A DNA stretch of 64,000 nt from Citrobacter amalonaticus (GCF_001559075.2 NZ_CP014015.2:2852001-2916000), one strand, 5' to 3'. Positions 34,531-43,937 are shown, counted from the first letter of the stretch. Notes: generated by a model from the letters alone, not told the origin. Numbers and translations: made by a program.

Positions 34531-35382
34531 ATGGCTGAAATTACCGCATCCCTGGTAAAAGAGCTGCGTGAGCGTACTGGCGCAGGCATGATGGATTGCA
34601 AAAAAGCACTGACTGAAGCTAATGGCGACATCGAGCTGGCAATCGAAAACATGCGTAAGTCTGGCGCTATCAAAGCGGCGAAAAAAGCAGGCAACGTTGC
34701 TGCTGACGGCGTAATCAAAACCAAAATCGACGGCAACATCGCTTTCATTCTGGAAGTTAACTGCCAGACTGACTTCGTTGCTAAAGATGGTGGTTTCCAG
34801 GCATTTGCTGACAAAGTGCTGGACGCTGCTGTTGCCGGCAAAATCACTGACGTTGAAGTGCTGAAAGCGCAGTTCGAAGAAGAGCGCGTTGCGCTGGTAG
34901 CGAAAATTGGTGAGAACATCAACATCCGCCGTATCGCTTCCCTGGAAGGCGACGTTCTGGGTAGCTACCAGCACGGTGCGCGCATCGGTGTTCTGGTTGC
35001 CGCTAAAGGCGCTGACGAAGAGCTGGTTAAGCAGCTGGCAATGCACGTTGCTGCAAGCAAGCCTGAATTCGTTAAGCCGGAAGACGTGTCTGCTGAAGTG
35101 GTAGAAAAAGAATACCAGGTTCAGTTGGACATCGCGATGCAGTCTGGTAAGCCGAAAGAAATCGCAGAGAAAATGGTTGAAGGCCGCATGAAGAAATTCA
35201 CCGGCGAAGTTTCTCTGACGGGTCAGCCTTTCGTTATGGAGCCGAGCAAGTCTGTTGGTCAGCTGCTGAAAGAGCACAACGCTGACGTGACTGGCTTCAT
35301 CCGCTTCGAAGTGGGCGAAGGCATCGAGAAAGTTGAGACTGACTTTGCAGCAGAAGTTGCTGCGATGTCCAAGCAGTCTTAA
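34531..35382 (+). CDS. tsf: Elongation factor Ts
   Basis: Guanine nucleotide exchange factor for EF-Tu. The 283-residue protein has an N-terminal UBA-like domain (1-55) with LRERTGAGMMDCKKAL, the TDFVAKD motif (about 79-85) that inserts into EF-Tu, and a coiled-coil. The ATG at 34531 is set by CGAGGATTTTAGA; 24 open codons upstream overlap the hairpin and are not coding. Confidence 0.98.
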   Translation: MAEITASLVKELRERTGAGMMDCKKALTEANGDIELAIENMRKSGAIKAAKKAGNVAADGVIKTKIDGNIAFILEVNCQTDFVAKDGGFQAFADKVLDAAVAGKITDVEVLKAQFEEERVALVAKIGENINIRRIASLEGDVLGSYQHGARIGVLVAAKGADEELVKQLAMHVAASKPEFVKPEDVSAEVVEKEYQVQLDIAMQSGKPKEIAEKMVEGRMKKFTGEVSLTGQPFVMEPSKSVGQLLKEHNADVTGFIRFEVGEGIEKVETDFAAEVAAMSKQS

Positions 35383-35389
35383 TTGTCGA

Positions 35390-35418
35390 AAAGGAGCCGC
35401 CTGAGGGCGGCTTCTTTT
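35390..35418 (+). terminator. tsf terminator
   Basis: AAGGAGCCGCC / GGGCGGCTTCTTTTT hairpin with a strong U-tract directly after tsf. Confidence 0.9.
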
Positions 35419-35535
35419 TGTCACCCGTCACGCAAAAATCAGTATGGCTCTTATTTCGTTGTACTGAGTAGCGACATATCATTGTCGCCAGAATTTACCC
35501 CCATTTTTAATCGTTGACAGTCTCAGGAAAGAAAC

Positions 35536-36261
35536 ATGGCTACCAATGCAAAACCCGTCTATAAACGCATTCTGCTTAAGTTAAGTGGCGAAGCTCTGCA
35601 GGGTTCGGAAGGCTTCGGTATTGACGCAAGCATACTGGATCGTATGGCTCAGGAAATCAAAGAACTGGTTGAACTGGGTATTCAGGTTGGTGTGGTGATT
35701 GGTGGCGGTAACTTGTTCCGTGGTGCTGGTCTGGCGAAAGCGGGTATGAACCGCGTTGTGGGCGACCACATGGGCATGCTGGCCACCGTGATGAACGGCC
35801 TGGCAATGCGCGATGCGCTTCACCGCGCCTATGTGAACGCCCGCCTGATGTCCGCCATTCCACTGAATGGCGTATGCGACAACTACAGTTGGGCAGAGGC
35901 TATCAGCCTGCTGCGTAATAACCGCGTGGTTATCCTCTCTGCGGGTACCGGTAATCCTTTCTTCACCACTGACTCTGCGGCGTGCCTGCGCGGCATTGAA
36001 ATCGAAGCCGACGTGGTGCTGAAAGCGACAAAAGTCGATGGCGTCTTTACCGCCGATCCGGCGAAAGATCCTTCGGCCACCATGTATGAGCAACTGACAT
36101 ACAACGAAGTGCTGGATAAAGAGCTGAAAGTGATGGATCTGGCCGCGTTTACGCTGGCGCGTGACCATAAGTTGCCGATTCGTGTCTTCAACATGAACAA
36201 GCCAGGCGCGCTGCGTCGCGTGGTCATGGGTGAAAAAGAAGGCACGTTAATTACGGAATAA
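35536..36261 (+). CDS. pyrH: UMP kinase
   Basis: Hexameric amino-acid-kinase-fold enzyme phosphorylating UMP, activated by GTP and inhibited by UTP. The 241-residue product has LLKLSGEALQG (about 13-23), VVIGGGNLFRG (about 53-63) and DGVFTADPAKDPSA (about 168-181). It starts after CAGGAAAGAAAC and is followed by a hairpin. Confidence 0.98.
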   Translation: MATNAKPVYKRILLKLSGEALQGSEGFGIDASILDRMAQEIKELVELGIQVGVVIGGGNLFRGAGLAKAGMNRVVGDHMGMLATVMNGLAMRDALHRAYVNARLMSAIPLNGVCDNYSWAEAISLLRNNRVVILSAGTGNPFFTTDSAACLRGIEIEADVVLKATKVDGVFTADPAKDPSATMYEQLTYNEVLDKELKVMDLAAFTLARDHKLPIRVFNMNKPGALRRVVMGEKEGTLITE

Positions 36262-36281
36262 TTCCCGTAATGTAGAAATCG

Positions 36282-36316
36282 GGGTAAGATTCCGCGTTAA
36301 TATCGCGGGCTTACCC
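36282..36316 (+). terminator. Hairpin between pyrH and frr
   Basis: GGGTAAG / CTTACCC with an inner CGCG/CGCG pair, followed by GTAATATTTTAATC. Terminator-like, though the U-tract is interrupted. Confidence 0.6.
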
Positions 36317-36403
36317 GTAATATTTTAATCAGGGCTATACTAAGCACACCTCTACAGGTGTACTGTCTGGTCTGACTGAGACAAGTTTTCAAGGATTCGT
36401 AAC

Positions 36404-36961
36404 GTGATTAGCGATATCAGAAAAGATGCTGAAGTACGCATGGAAAAATGCGTAGAAGCGTTCAAAAACCAAATCAGCAAAATACGCACGGGTCGTGCTT
36501 CTCCCAGCCTGCTGGATGGCATTGTCGTGGAATATTACGGCACGCCAACGCCGCTGCGTCAGCTGGCAAGCGTAACGGTAGAAGATTCCCGTACCCTGAA
36601 AATCAACGTGTTTGACCGCTCCATGAGCCCGGCCGTTGAGAAAGCGATTATGGCTTCGGATCTCGGTCTGAACCCGAGCTCCGCAGGCAGCGACATTCGC
36701 GTTCCGCTGCCTCCGCTGACGGAAGAGCGTCGTAAAGATCTGACGAAAATCGTTCGTGGCGAAGCTGAACAGGCGCGTGTTGCCGTACGTAACGTCCGCC
36801 GTGACGCGAACGACAAAGTGAAAGCACTGCTGAAAGACAAAGAGATCAGCGAAGATGACGATCGCCGTTCTCAGGACGACGTACAGAAAATGACGGATGC
36901 TGCCATCAAGAAAGTGGATGCGGCGCTGGCAGATAAAGAAGCAGAACTGATGCAGTTCTGA
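36404..36961 (+). CDS. frr: Ribosome recycling factor (GTG start)
   Basis: Splits post-termination ribosomes with EF-G. The 185-residue protein has the L-shaped RRF fold, with KIRTGRASPSLLDGI (about 25-39) and TEERRKDLTKIVRGEAEQARVAVRNVRRDAND (about 107-138). Start GTG at 36404 follows AAGGATTCGTAAC. A TATACT at 36336-36341 may be its -10, but I see no good -35. Confidence 0.98.
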   Translation: MISDIRKDAEVRMEKCVEAFKNQISKIRTGRASPSLLDGIVVEYYGTPTPLRQLASVTVEDSRTLKINVFDRSMSPAVEKAIMASDLGLNPSSAGSDIRVPLPPLTEERRKDLTKIVRGEAEQARVAVRNVRRDANDKVKALLKDKEISEDDDRRSQDDVQKMTDAAIKKVDAALADKEAELMQF

Positions 36962-36976
36962 TTCCGCTGTACGCTC

Positions 36977-37028
36977 AAAACGCCGCTCAGAAGATCGTTT
37001 AGGATCGGCTGGCGGCGTTTTGCTTTTT
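36977..37028 (+). terminator. frr terminator
   Basis: AAAACGCCGC pairs with GCGGCGTTTT across a branched loop, followed by GCTTTTTATC. It lies between frr and dxr. Confidence 0.8.
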
Positions 37029-37054
37029 ATCCTGTCTCTTTTTTCGGATGTTTG

Positions 37055-38251
37055 ATGAAGCAATTAACCATTCTGGGTTCGACCGGCTCTATCGGTTGCA
37101 GCACGCTGGACGTGGTGCGCCAAAACCCTGAGCACTTTCGCGTTATCGCGCTGGTGGCAGGTAAAAATGTCAGCCGTATGGTGGAGCAGTGCCTGGAATT
37201 CTCTCCGCGTTATGCCGTGATGGACGATGACGCCAGCGCGCGCCTTCTCAATGACGCGCTGAAGCAGCATGGTAGCCAGACGGGCGTTCTCAGCGGGCAA
37301 CAGGCGGCTTGTGATATGGCGGCGCTTGATGAGGTCGATCAGGTTATGGCGGCCATCGTTGGCGCGGCGGGCCTGCTGCCAACGCTTGCCGCGATTCGCG
37401 CGGGAAAAACCATTCTGCTGGCAAACAAAGAATCTCTGGTGACCTGTGGACGCCTGTTCATGGACGCCGTGAAGCACAGTAAAGCCCGACTTTTACCGGT
37501 AGACAGCGAACATAACGCTATTTTTCAGAGTATGCCCCAACCCATTCAACACAATCTGGGATACGCTGACCTGGAGCAGAATGGCGTGATGTCCGTTTTG
37601 CTTACCGGGTCTGGTGGCCCGTTCCGGGAAACGCCGCTGCATGAACTGGTGTCAATGACGCCCGATCAGGCATGCCGTCATCCGAACTGGTCGATGGGAC
37701 GTAAGATCTCCGTCGACTCAGCCACTATGATGAATAAAGGTCTGGAATACATTGAAGCGCGTTGGTTGTTTAACGCCAGTGCCCGTCAGATGGAAGTGCT
37801 GATTCACCCACAGTCGGTGATTCACTCGATGGTGCGTTATCAGGACGGCAGCGTTCTGGCGCAACTGGGTGAGCCAGACATGCGCACGCCTATCGCACAT
37901 ACGATGGCCTGGCCGAATCGCGTAACCTCTGGCGTTGCGCCGCTCGATTTCTGCAAACTCAGTGCGTTGACGTTTAGCGCGCCGGATTACCAACGCTACC
38001 CGTGCCTGAAACTGGCGATGGAGGCGTTTGAGCAGGGGCAGGCCGCCACAACCGCGCTGAATGCAGCGAATGAAATTGTCGTTGCTGCATTTCTTGCTGA
38101 AGAAATACGCTTTACCGATATTGCCGATCTCAACTTAGCCGTGCTGGAGCAGATGGATCTACAGGAACCGCAGAGCGTTGATGACGTACTGAGGGTCGAT
38201 GCGATTGCGCGAGAAGTCGCCAGAAAACAAGTGATGCGACTCGCAAGCTGA
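37055..38251 (+). CDS. dxr: 1-deoxy-D-xylulose 5-phosphate reductoisomerase
   Basis: First committed step of the MEP isoprenoid pathway and the fosmidomycin target. The 398-residue protein has the NADPH-binding GSTGSIGCSTLDVV (about 7-20), the metal-binding PVDSEHNAIFQ (Asp150, Glu152), and the substrate loop LTGSGGPFRETP. The ATG at 37055 is preferred to the TTG one codon earlier. In E. coli the pathway product feeds UppS, which follows. Confidence 0.98.
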   Translation: MKQLTILGSTGSIGCSTLDVVRQNPEHFRVIALVAGKNVSRMVEQCLEFSPRYAVMDDDASARLLNDALKQHGSQTGVLSGQQAACDMAALDEVDQVMAAIVGAAGLLPTLAAIRAGKTILLANKESLVTCGRLFMDAVKHSKARLLPVDSEHNAIFQSMPQPIQHNLGYADLEQNGVMSVLLTGSGGPFRETPLHELVSMTPDQACRHPNWSMGRKISVDSATMMNKGLEYIEARWLFNASARQMEVLIHPQSVIHSMVRYQDGSVLAQLGEPDMRTPIAHTMAWPNRVTSGVAPLDFCKLSALTFSAPDYQRYPCLKLAMEAFEQGQAATTALNAANEIVVAAFLAEEIRFTDIADLNLAVLEQMDLQEPQSVDDVLRVDAIAREVARKQVMRLAS

Positions 38252-38281
38252 GGATTATCCTCCTGGAGAAGATCGTGCTAT

Positions 38282-38310
38282 TTGTTAGCGTTGTGCTTCA
38301 GTGATATAGT
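38282..38310 (+). promoter_or_regulatory. Promoter-like sequence in the dxr-uppS gap
   Basis: TTGTTA (38282-38287) and TATAGT (38305-38310) spaced by 17 bases, a good sigma-70 match. Transcription would start near 38317, at the foot of the first downstream hairpin. Confidence 0.6.
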
Positions 38311-38314
38311 CTGC

Positions 38315-38344
38315 GCCACCTGATCGCAGGTATTTGGCTTTTTT
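38315..38344 (+). terminator. First terminator-like hairpin in the dxr-uppS gap
   Basis: GCCACCTG / CAGGTATTTGGC fold into an interrupted stem followed by six T residues. See the small-RNA finding. Confidence 0.55.
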
Positions 38345-38353
38345 CGGTCAGGT

Positions 38354-38382
38354 AAGCCGTGGTTTGACACGGCTTTTTTGTG
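38354..38382 (+). terminator. Second terminator in the dxr-uppS gap
   Basis: AAGCCGTG / CACGGCTT stem followed by TTTTTG, a strong intrinsic terminator 58 bases ahead of uppS. Confidence 0.85.
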
Positions 38383-38439
38383 TAAAGGCTTCAGTATTCC
38401 TGAGTACCGCTAAATCCTTTCAGGGACTATAAACGCGTT

Positions 38440-39198
38440 ATGTTGTCTGCAACTCAACCAGTAAGCGAAAATTTGCCTGCACATGGCTGTCGTCATGTTG
38501 CGATCATTATGGATGGCAATGGTCGCTGGGCGAAAAAGCAAGGGAAGATTCGCGCATTTGGGCATAAGGCCGGAGCGAAATCCGTCCGCCGTGCCGTCTC
38601 TTTTGCTGCCAACAATGGTATTGATGCGTTAACGCTGTATGCCTTTAGTAGTGAAAACTGGAACCGACCGGCGCAGGAAGTGAGTGCGTTAATGGAGCTA
38701 TTTGTGTGGGCGCTTGATAGTGAAGTTAAAAGCCTGCATCGCCATAACGTCCGCCTGCGCATTATTGGCGACACCAGTCGATTTAACTCGCGTTTGCAAG
38801 AACGTATTCGTAAGTCTGAAGCGCTTACCGCCCAGAATACCGGGTTGACGCTGAATATTGCGGCGAATTACGGCGGACGTTGGGACATTGTCCAGGGAGT
38901 CAGACAACTGGCAGAACAGGTGCAGGAAGGTTTACTGCGTCCTGATCAGATTGATGAAGACATGCTCAACCAACAAATCTGTATGCATGAGCTGGCTCCG
39001 GTGGATTTAGTAATTAGGACTGGGGGAGAGCATCGAATAAGTAACTTTTTGCTTTGGCAAATTGCCTATGCCGAACTTTACTTTACAGATGTTCTCTGGC
39101 CCGATTTCGATGAACAAGACTTTGAAGGTGCACTGCATGCCTTTGCTAATCGAGAGCGTCGTTTCGGCGGCACCGAGCCCGGTGATGACAAAGCCTGA
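38440..39198 (+). CDS. uppS: Undecaprenyl diphosphate synthase (cis-prenyltransferase)
   Basis: Makes the C55 lipid carrier for peptidoglycan, O-antigen and enterobacterial common antigen. The 252-residue product carries the P-loop IIMDGNGRWAKK with catalytic Asp25, SSENWNRP (about 70-77), and VIRTGGEHRISNFLLWQ (about 190-206). One residue shorter at the start than the E. coli annotation (MMLS versus MLS). Gene also called ispU. Followed by cdsA after 12 bases. Confidence 0.98.
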   Translation: MLSATQPVSENLPAHGCRHVAIIMDGNGRWAKKQGKIRAFGHKAGAKSVRRAVSFAANNGIDALTLYAFSSENWNRPAQEVSALMELFVWALDSEVKSLHRHNVRLRIIGDTSRFNSRLQERIRKSEALTAQNTGLTLNIAANYGGRWDIVQGVRQLAEQVQEGLLRPDQIDEDMLNQQICMHELAPVDLVIRTGGEHRISNFLLWQIAYAELYFTDVLWPDFDEQDFEGALHAFANRERRFGGTEPGDDKA

Positions 39199-39210
39199 TG
39201 GGGGTCGCTT

Positions 39211-40068
39211 TTGCTGAAGTATCGCCTGATTTCTGCTTTCGTTTTAATACCCGTGGTCATCGCGGCGCTGTTTCTGCTGCCGCCGGTGGGGTTTGCCATT
39301 GTGACGCTGGTTGTTTGTATGCTGGCCGCGTGGGAATGGGGACAATTTAGCGGTTTTGCCACGCGCACGCAGCGCGTCTGGCTGGCGGTGCTGTGTGGGT
39401 TATTGCTCGCACTGATGCTGTTTCTGTTGCCGGAATACCATCATAATATTCACCAGCCGTTGGTCGAAGTCTCGTTGTGGGCATCGTTGGGCTGGTGGGG
39501 CGTTGCGTTAGTGCTGGTGTTTTTTTACCCCGACTCGGCGACGATCTGGCGTAATTCGAAGACATTACGCATAATTTTTGGCGTGCTCACGATCGTTCCC
39601 TTCTTCTGGGGAATGCTGGCGCTGCGTGCCTGGCACTATGACGAGAATCATTACAGTGGCGCAATATGGCTGCTCTATGTCATGATCCTGGTCTGGGGTG
39701 CAGACTCCGGGGCGTATATGTTTGGCAAACTATTTGGCAAACATAAACTGGCGCCGAAAGTGTCGCCGGGGAAAACCTGGCAGGGCTTTTTTGGTGGCCT
39801 TGCCACAGCGGCTGTGATCTCCTGGGGTTACGGCATGTGGGCGAATCTGGATGTTGCGCCTGTCACCTTATTAATCTGTTCTATTGTCGCTGCGCTGGCC
39901 TCCGTGCTGGGCGATCTGACCGAGAGCATGTTTAAGCGTGAAGCAGGAATTAAAGACAGCGGTCATTTGATTCCAGGACACGGTGGTATTCTGGACCGTA
40001 TTGACAGCCTGACGGCGGCAGTACCGGTCTTTGCTTGCCTGTTGTTACTGGTATTCAAGACGCTTTAA
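39211..40068 (+). CDS. cdsA: Phosphatidate cytidylyltransferase (TTG start)
   Basis: Inner-membrane enzyme making CDP-diacylglycerol, the precursor of all phospholipids. The 285-residue protein has about eight membrane segments and the CDS signature near the end (GDLTESMFKREAGIKDSGHLIPGHGGILDRIDS, about 233-265). The start is TTG at 39211; the ATG at 39198 is out of frame. Directly followed by rseP. Confidence 0.97.
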   Translation: MLKYRLISAFVLIPVVIAALFLLPPVGFAIVTLVVCMLAAWEWGQFSGFATRTQRVWLAVLCGLLLALMLFLLPEYHHNIHQPLVEVSLWASLGWWGVALVLVFFYPDSATIWRNSKTLRIIFGVLTIVPFFWGMLALRAWHYDENHYSGAIWLLYVMILVWGADSGAYMFGKLFGKHKLAPKVSPGKTWQGFFGGLATAAVISWGYGMWANLDVAPVTLLICSIVAALASVLGDLTESMFKREAGIKDSGHLIPGHGGILDRIDSLTAAVPVFACLLLLVFKTL

Positions 40069-40079
40069 CGGAAGGTTTT

Positions 40080-41432
40080 ATGCTGAGTATTCTCTGGAAT
40101 CTGGCTGCATTCATTGTCGCACTGGGTGTGCTGATCACCGTGCATGAATTTGGTCATTTCTGGGTTGCCCGGCGCTGCGGTGTCCGTGTCGAGCGATTTT
40201 CCATTGGATTTGGTAAAGCGCTCTGGCGCCGTACCGATCGGTCCGGGACCGAATATGTCATCGCCCTGATCCCGCTGGGCGGTTATGTCAAAATGCTGGA
40301 TGAGCGCGCGGAACCGGTGATCCCGGAACTGCGTCACCACGCTTTCAACAATAAAACCGTCGGCCAGCGCGCAGCGATCATCGCCGCCGGTCCGGTTGCC
40401 AATTTCCTCTTTGCCATCTTCGCTTACTGGCTGGTGTTTATCATCGGCGTCCCTGGTGTTCGTCCGGTTGTTGGTGAAATAACGCCCAACTCGATTGCCG
40501 CCCAGGCGCAAATTATTCCAGGCACGGAACTTAAAGCCGTTGATGGTATCGAAACCCCTGATTGGGACGCAGTGCGTTTACAGCTGGTCGCAAAAATTGG
40601 CGACGAACAGACGACAATCAGCGTGGCGCCTTTCGGCAGCAACCAGCGACAGGAAAAAACGCTGGATTTGCGGCAGTGGGCATTTGAGCCTGATAAGGAA
40701 GATCCTGTATCTTCTTTAGGGATTCGACCGCGTGGACCACAGATTGAACCGGTGCTGTCAGAAGTCCAGGCACAGTCCGCCGCAAGTAAGGCGGGTTTGC
40801 AAGCTGGCGACAGGATCGTTAAAGTCGATGGTCAACCGCTAACGCAGTGGATGACGTTCGTGAACCTGGTGCGCGATAATCCGGGTCAGCCGTTAGCGCT
40901 GGAAATTGAAAGGCAGGGCAGTGCCTTGTCTTTAACATTAATTCCGGATTCGAAAACGGGTAATGGGAAGGCAGAAGGGTTTGCCGGTGTTGTGCCGAAA
41001 ATCATTCCTCTGCCGGATGAGTACAAGACAGTACGCCAGTATGGGCCGTTCAGCGCCATTGCACAGGCCACGGATAAAACGTGGCAGTTGATGAAGCTGA
41101 CGGTCAGTATGCTGGGAAAATTGATAACCGGTGATGTGAAACTGAACAACCTCAGTGGGCCGATTTCTATCGCTCAGGGGGCTGGGATGTCAGCGGAGTT
41201 CGGGGTGATTTATTATCTGATGTTCCTTGCGCTGATTAGCGTGAACTTAGGGATAATCAACCTGTTTCCGCTGCCCGTTCTTGACGGGGGGCATCTGCTG
41301 TTCCTGGCGATTGAAAAGCTTAAGGGCGGGCCGGTATCCGAGCGGGTTCAAGACTTTAGTTATCGCATTGGCTCGATATTGCTGGTGCTGTTAATGGGGC
41401 TTGCACTTTTCAATGATTTCTCTCGGTTGTAA
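40080..41432 (+). CDS. rseP: Sigma-E activating site-2 metalloprotease RseP
   Basis: Zinc intramembrane protease that cuts the anti-sigma factor RseA after DegS. The 450-residue protein has HEFGH with His22, Glu23 and His26 in the first membrane helix, two periplasmic PDZ domains (about 127-220 and 222-309), and LPVLDGGHLL with the third metal ligand Asp (about 402). The ATG at 40080 gives the E. coli length. A sigma-E-like sequence lies inside the gene. Confidence 0.97.
   Translation: MLSILWNLAAFIVALGVLITVHEFGHFWVARRCGVRVERFSIGFGKALWRRTDRSGTEYVIALIPLGGYVKMLDERAEPVIPELRHHAFNNKTVGQRAAIIAAGPVANFLFAIFAYWLVFIIGVPGVRPVVGEITPNSIAAQAQIIPGTELKAVDGIETPDWDAVRLQLVAKIGDEQTTISVAPFGSNQRQEKTLDLRQWAFEPDKEDPVSSLGIRPRGPQIEPVLSEVQAQSAASKAGLQAGDRIVKVDGQPLTQWMTFVNLVRDNPGQPLALEIERQGSALSLTLIPDSKTGNGKAEGFAGVVPKIIPLPDEYKTVRQYGPFSAIAQATDKTWQLMKLTVSMLGKLITGDVKLNNLSGPISIAQGAGMSAEFGVIYYLMFLALISVNLGIINLFPLPVLDGGHLLFLAIEKLKGGPVSERVQDFSYRIGSILLVLLMGLALFNDFSRL
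40526..40553 (+). promoter_or_regulatory. Possible internal sigma-E promoter within rseP
   Basis: GGAACTT (40526-40532) followed after 16 bases by TCGAA (40549-40553) resembles a sigma-E promoter. It would serve the downstream bamA-skp-lpxD genes, which are sigma-E dependent in E. coli. It lies in coding sequence, so conservation alone is not evidence. Confidence 0.4.
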
Positions 41433-41463
41433 GAGAGTTAGTTAGGAAGAACGCATAATAACG

Positions 41464-43893
41464 ATGGCGATGAAAAAGTTGCTCATAGCGTCGCTGCTGT
41501 TTAGCAGCGCGACCGTATACGGTGCTGAAGGGTTCGTAGTGAAGGACATTCATTTCGAAGGCCTGCAGCGTGTCGCCGTTGGTGCGGCCCTCCTCAGTAT
41601 GCCGGTGCGCACAGGCGACACGGTTAATGATGAAGATATCAGTAATACCATTCGCGCACTGTTTGCCACTGGCAACTTTGAGGATGTTCGTGTCCTTCGC
41701 GATGGCGATACGCTTCTGGTTCAGGTAAAAGAACGTCCGACTATTGCCAGCATCACCTTCTCCGGTAACAAATCGGTGAAAGATGACATGCTGAAGCAAA
41801 ACCTCGAGGCTTCTGGCGTGCGTGTTGGCGAATCTTTGGATCGCACCACCATTGCCGATATCGAGAAAGGTCTGGAAGACTTCTACTACAGCGTCGGTAA
41901 ATACAGTGCCAGCGTGAAAGCCGTTGTCACGCCACTGCCACGCAACCGTGTTGACCTTAAACTGGTATTCCAGGAAGGGGTATCGGCGAAGATCCAGCAG
42001 ATCAATATCGTCGGTAATCATGCCTTCAGCACGGATGAACTGATCTCTCACTTCCAGTTGCGTGATGAAGTTCCGTGGTGGAACGTCGTTGGCGATCGCA
42101 AATACCAGAAGCAGAAACTGGCGGGTGACCTTGAAACCCTGCGCAGTTACTATCTGGATCGCGGTTACGCGCGTTTCAACATCGACTCAACGCAGGTCAG
42201 CCTGACCCCGGATAAGAAAGGGATCTACATTACCGTGAACATCACGGAAGGCGAGCAGTATAAGCTTTCTGGCGTTCAGGTAACGGGGAACCTGGCGGGG
42301 CACTCTGCGGAGATCGAAAGCCTGACCAAAATTGAGCCGGGCGAACTCTACAACGGCACCAAAGTGACCAAAATGGAAGATGATATTAAGAAGCTTCTGG
42401 GTCGCTATGGTTACGCCTATCCGCGTGTTCAGTCACAGCCGGAAATCAACGATACTGACAAAACCGTTATGCTGCGCGTAAACGTTGATGCGGGTAACCG
42501 TTTCTACGTGCGTAAGATCCGTTTTGAAGGTAACGACACGTCCAAAGATGCCGTCCTGCGTCGCGAAATGCGCCAGATGGAAGGGGCATGGCTGGGCAGT
42601 GATATGGTTGATCAGGGTAAAGAGCGTCTGAACCGTCTGGGTTACTTTGAAACGGTCGACACCGACACGCAGCGTGTTCCGGGCAGCCCGGACCAGGTTG
42701 ATGTGGTCTATAAGGTGAAAGAGCGTAATACCGGTAGCTTCAACTTCGGTGTCGGTTACGGTACGGAAAGCGGCGTAAGCTTCCAGGCGGGTGTTCAGCA
42801 GGATAACTGGCTGGGTACGGGTTACGCGGTAGGGATTAACGGTACCAAGAACGATTACCAGACCTACAGCGAACTGTCCGTCACCAACCCATACTTCACC
42901 GTTGATGGCGTGAGTCTGGGTGGTCGTATCTTCTATAACGACTTCGATGCGAATGATGCGGATCTGTCTGACTATACCAACAAAAGTTACGGTACAGACG
43001 TTACGCTGGGCTTCCCGATCAACGAATACAACACCTTGCGTGCGGGTTTAGGGTATGTGCATAACTCCCTGTCCAACATGCAACCGCAGGTCGCGATGTG
43101 GCGTTATTTGAACTCCGTAGGTGAATACCCGGATAACTCGAATGACCGCAACTCCTACAGCGCCAATGACTTCACCTTCAACTATGGTTGGACCTATAAC
43201 AAGCTTGACCGTGGCTTCTTCCCGACGGAAGGGACGCGCGTCAACCTGAACGGTAAGGTGACGATCCCGGGCTCTGATAACGAGTTCTACAAAGCGACGC
43301 TGGATACCGCGACCTACGTGCCGATCGATGACGATCACAAGTGGGTGGTTCTCGGTCGTACCCGTTGGGGTTACGGCGATGGATTCGGCGGCAAAGAGAT
43401 GCCGTTCTATGAGAACTTCTATGCCGGTGGCTCCAGTACCGTGCGTGGCTTCCAGTCCAACACCATTGGTCCGAAAGCGGTCTATTTCCCGTCCAGCAGT
43501 CGTCATGATGGTGATAACGACTACGATAACGAATGTGAGAGCACTCAGTCAGCACCGTGTAAATCGGATGACGCAGTGGGCGGTAACGCGATGGCTGTCG
43601 CCAGCCTGGAATTCATTACTCCAACGCCGTTCATCAGCGATAAGTATGCGAACTCGGTCCGTACCTCATTCTTCTGGGATATGGGTACCGTCTGGGATAC
43701 TAACTGGGATTCAAGTGCATATTCCGGTTATCCAGACTACAGTGATCCGAGCAATATCCGTATGTCTGCTGGTATCGCATTACAATGGATGTCCCCATTG
43801 GGGCCGTTGGTCTTCTCCTACGCCCAGCCGTTTAAGGACTACGATGGAGACAAAAAAGAGCAGTTCCAGTTTAACATTGGTAAAACCTGGTAA
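41464..43893 (+). CDS. bamA: Outer-membrane protein assembly factor BamA
   Basis: Central Omp85 subunit of the BAM complex. The 809-residue precursor has a signal peptide ending ATVYG (about 20), five POTRA domains (about 24-420) and a 16-strand barrel with VRGFQSN in loop 6 (about 660). The C-terminal NIGKTW fits a barrel end. External loop 6 reads SSRHDGDNDY...CESTQSAPC and an earlier loop near residue 550 reads NSVGEYPDNSNDRNSY; both differ from the recalled E. coli sequence while the POTRA domains are almost unchanged. Confidence 0.98.
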   Translation: MAMKKLLIASLLFSSATVYGAEGFVVKDIHFEGLQRVAVGAALLSMPVRTGDTVNDEDISNTIRALFATGNFEDVRVLRDGDTLLVQVKERPTIASITFSGNKSVKDDMLKQNLEASGVRVGESLDRTTIADIEKGLEDFYYSVGKYSASVKAVVTPLPRNRVDLKLVFQEGVSAKIQQINIVGNHAFSTDELISHFQLRDEVPWWNVVGDRKYQKQKLAGDLETLRSYYLDRGYARFNIDSTQVSLTPDKKGIYITVNITEGEQYKLSGVQVTGNLAGHSAEIESLTKIEPGELYNGTKVTKMEDDIKKLLGRYGYAYPRVQSQPEINDTDKTVMLRVNVDAGNRFYVRKIRFEGNDTSKDAVLRREMRQMEGAWLGSDMVDQGKERLNRLGYFETVDTDTQRVPGSPDQVDVVYKVKERNTGSFNFGVGYGTESGVSFQAGVQQDNWLGTGYAVGINGTKNDYQTYSELSVTNPYFTVDGVSLGGRIFYNDFDANDADLSDYTNKSYGTDVTLGFPINEYNTLRAGLGYVHNSLSNMQPQVAMWRYLNSVGEYPDNSNDRNSYSANDFTFNYGWTYNKLDRGFFPTEGTRVNLNGKVTIPGSDNEFYKATLDTATYVPIDDDHKWVVLGRTRWGYGDGFGGKEMPFYENFYAGGSSTVRGFQSNTIGPKAVYFPSSSRHDGDNDYDNECESTQSAPCKSDDAVGGNAMAVASLEFITPTPFISDKYANSVRTSFFWDMGTVWDTNWDSSAYSGYPDYSDPSNIRMSAGIALQWMSPLGPLVFSYAQPFKDYDGDKKEQFQFNIGKTW

Positions 43894-43937
43894 TTGTTCT
43901 TCGCAAAGGAATGTAATGGTAGTGTAGCGATGACTTT

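Noticed and set aside
38315..38344. First hairpin of the dxr-uppS gap considered as a REP unit
   Set aside because: It lacks the GCCGGAT or GCCTGAT core and is followed by a U-tract, so it reads as a terminator-like stem.
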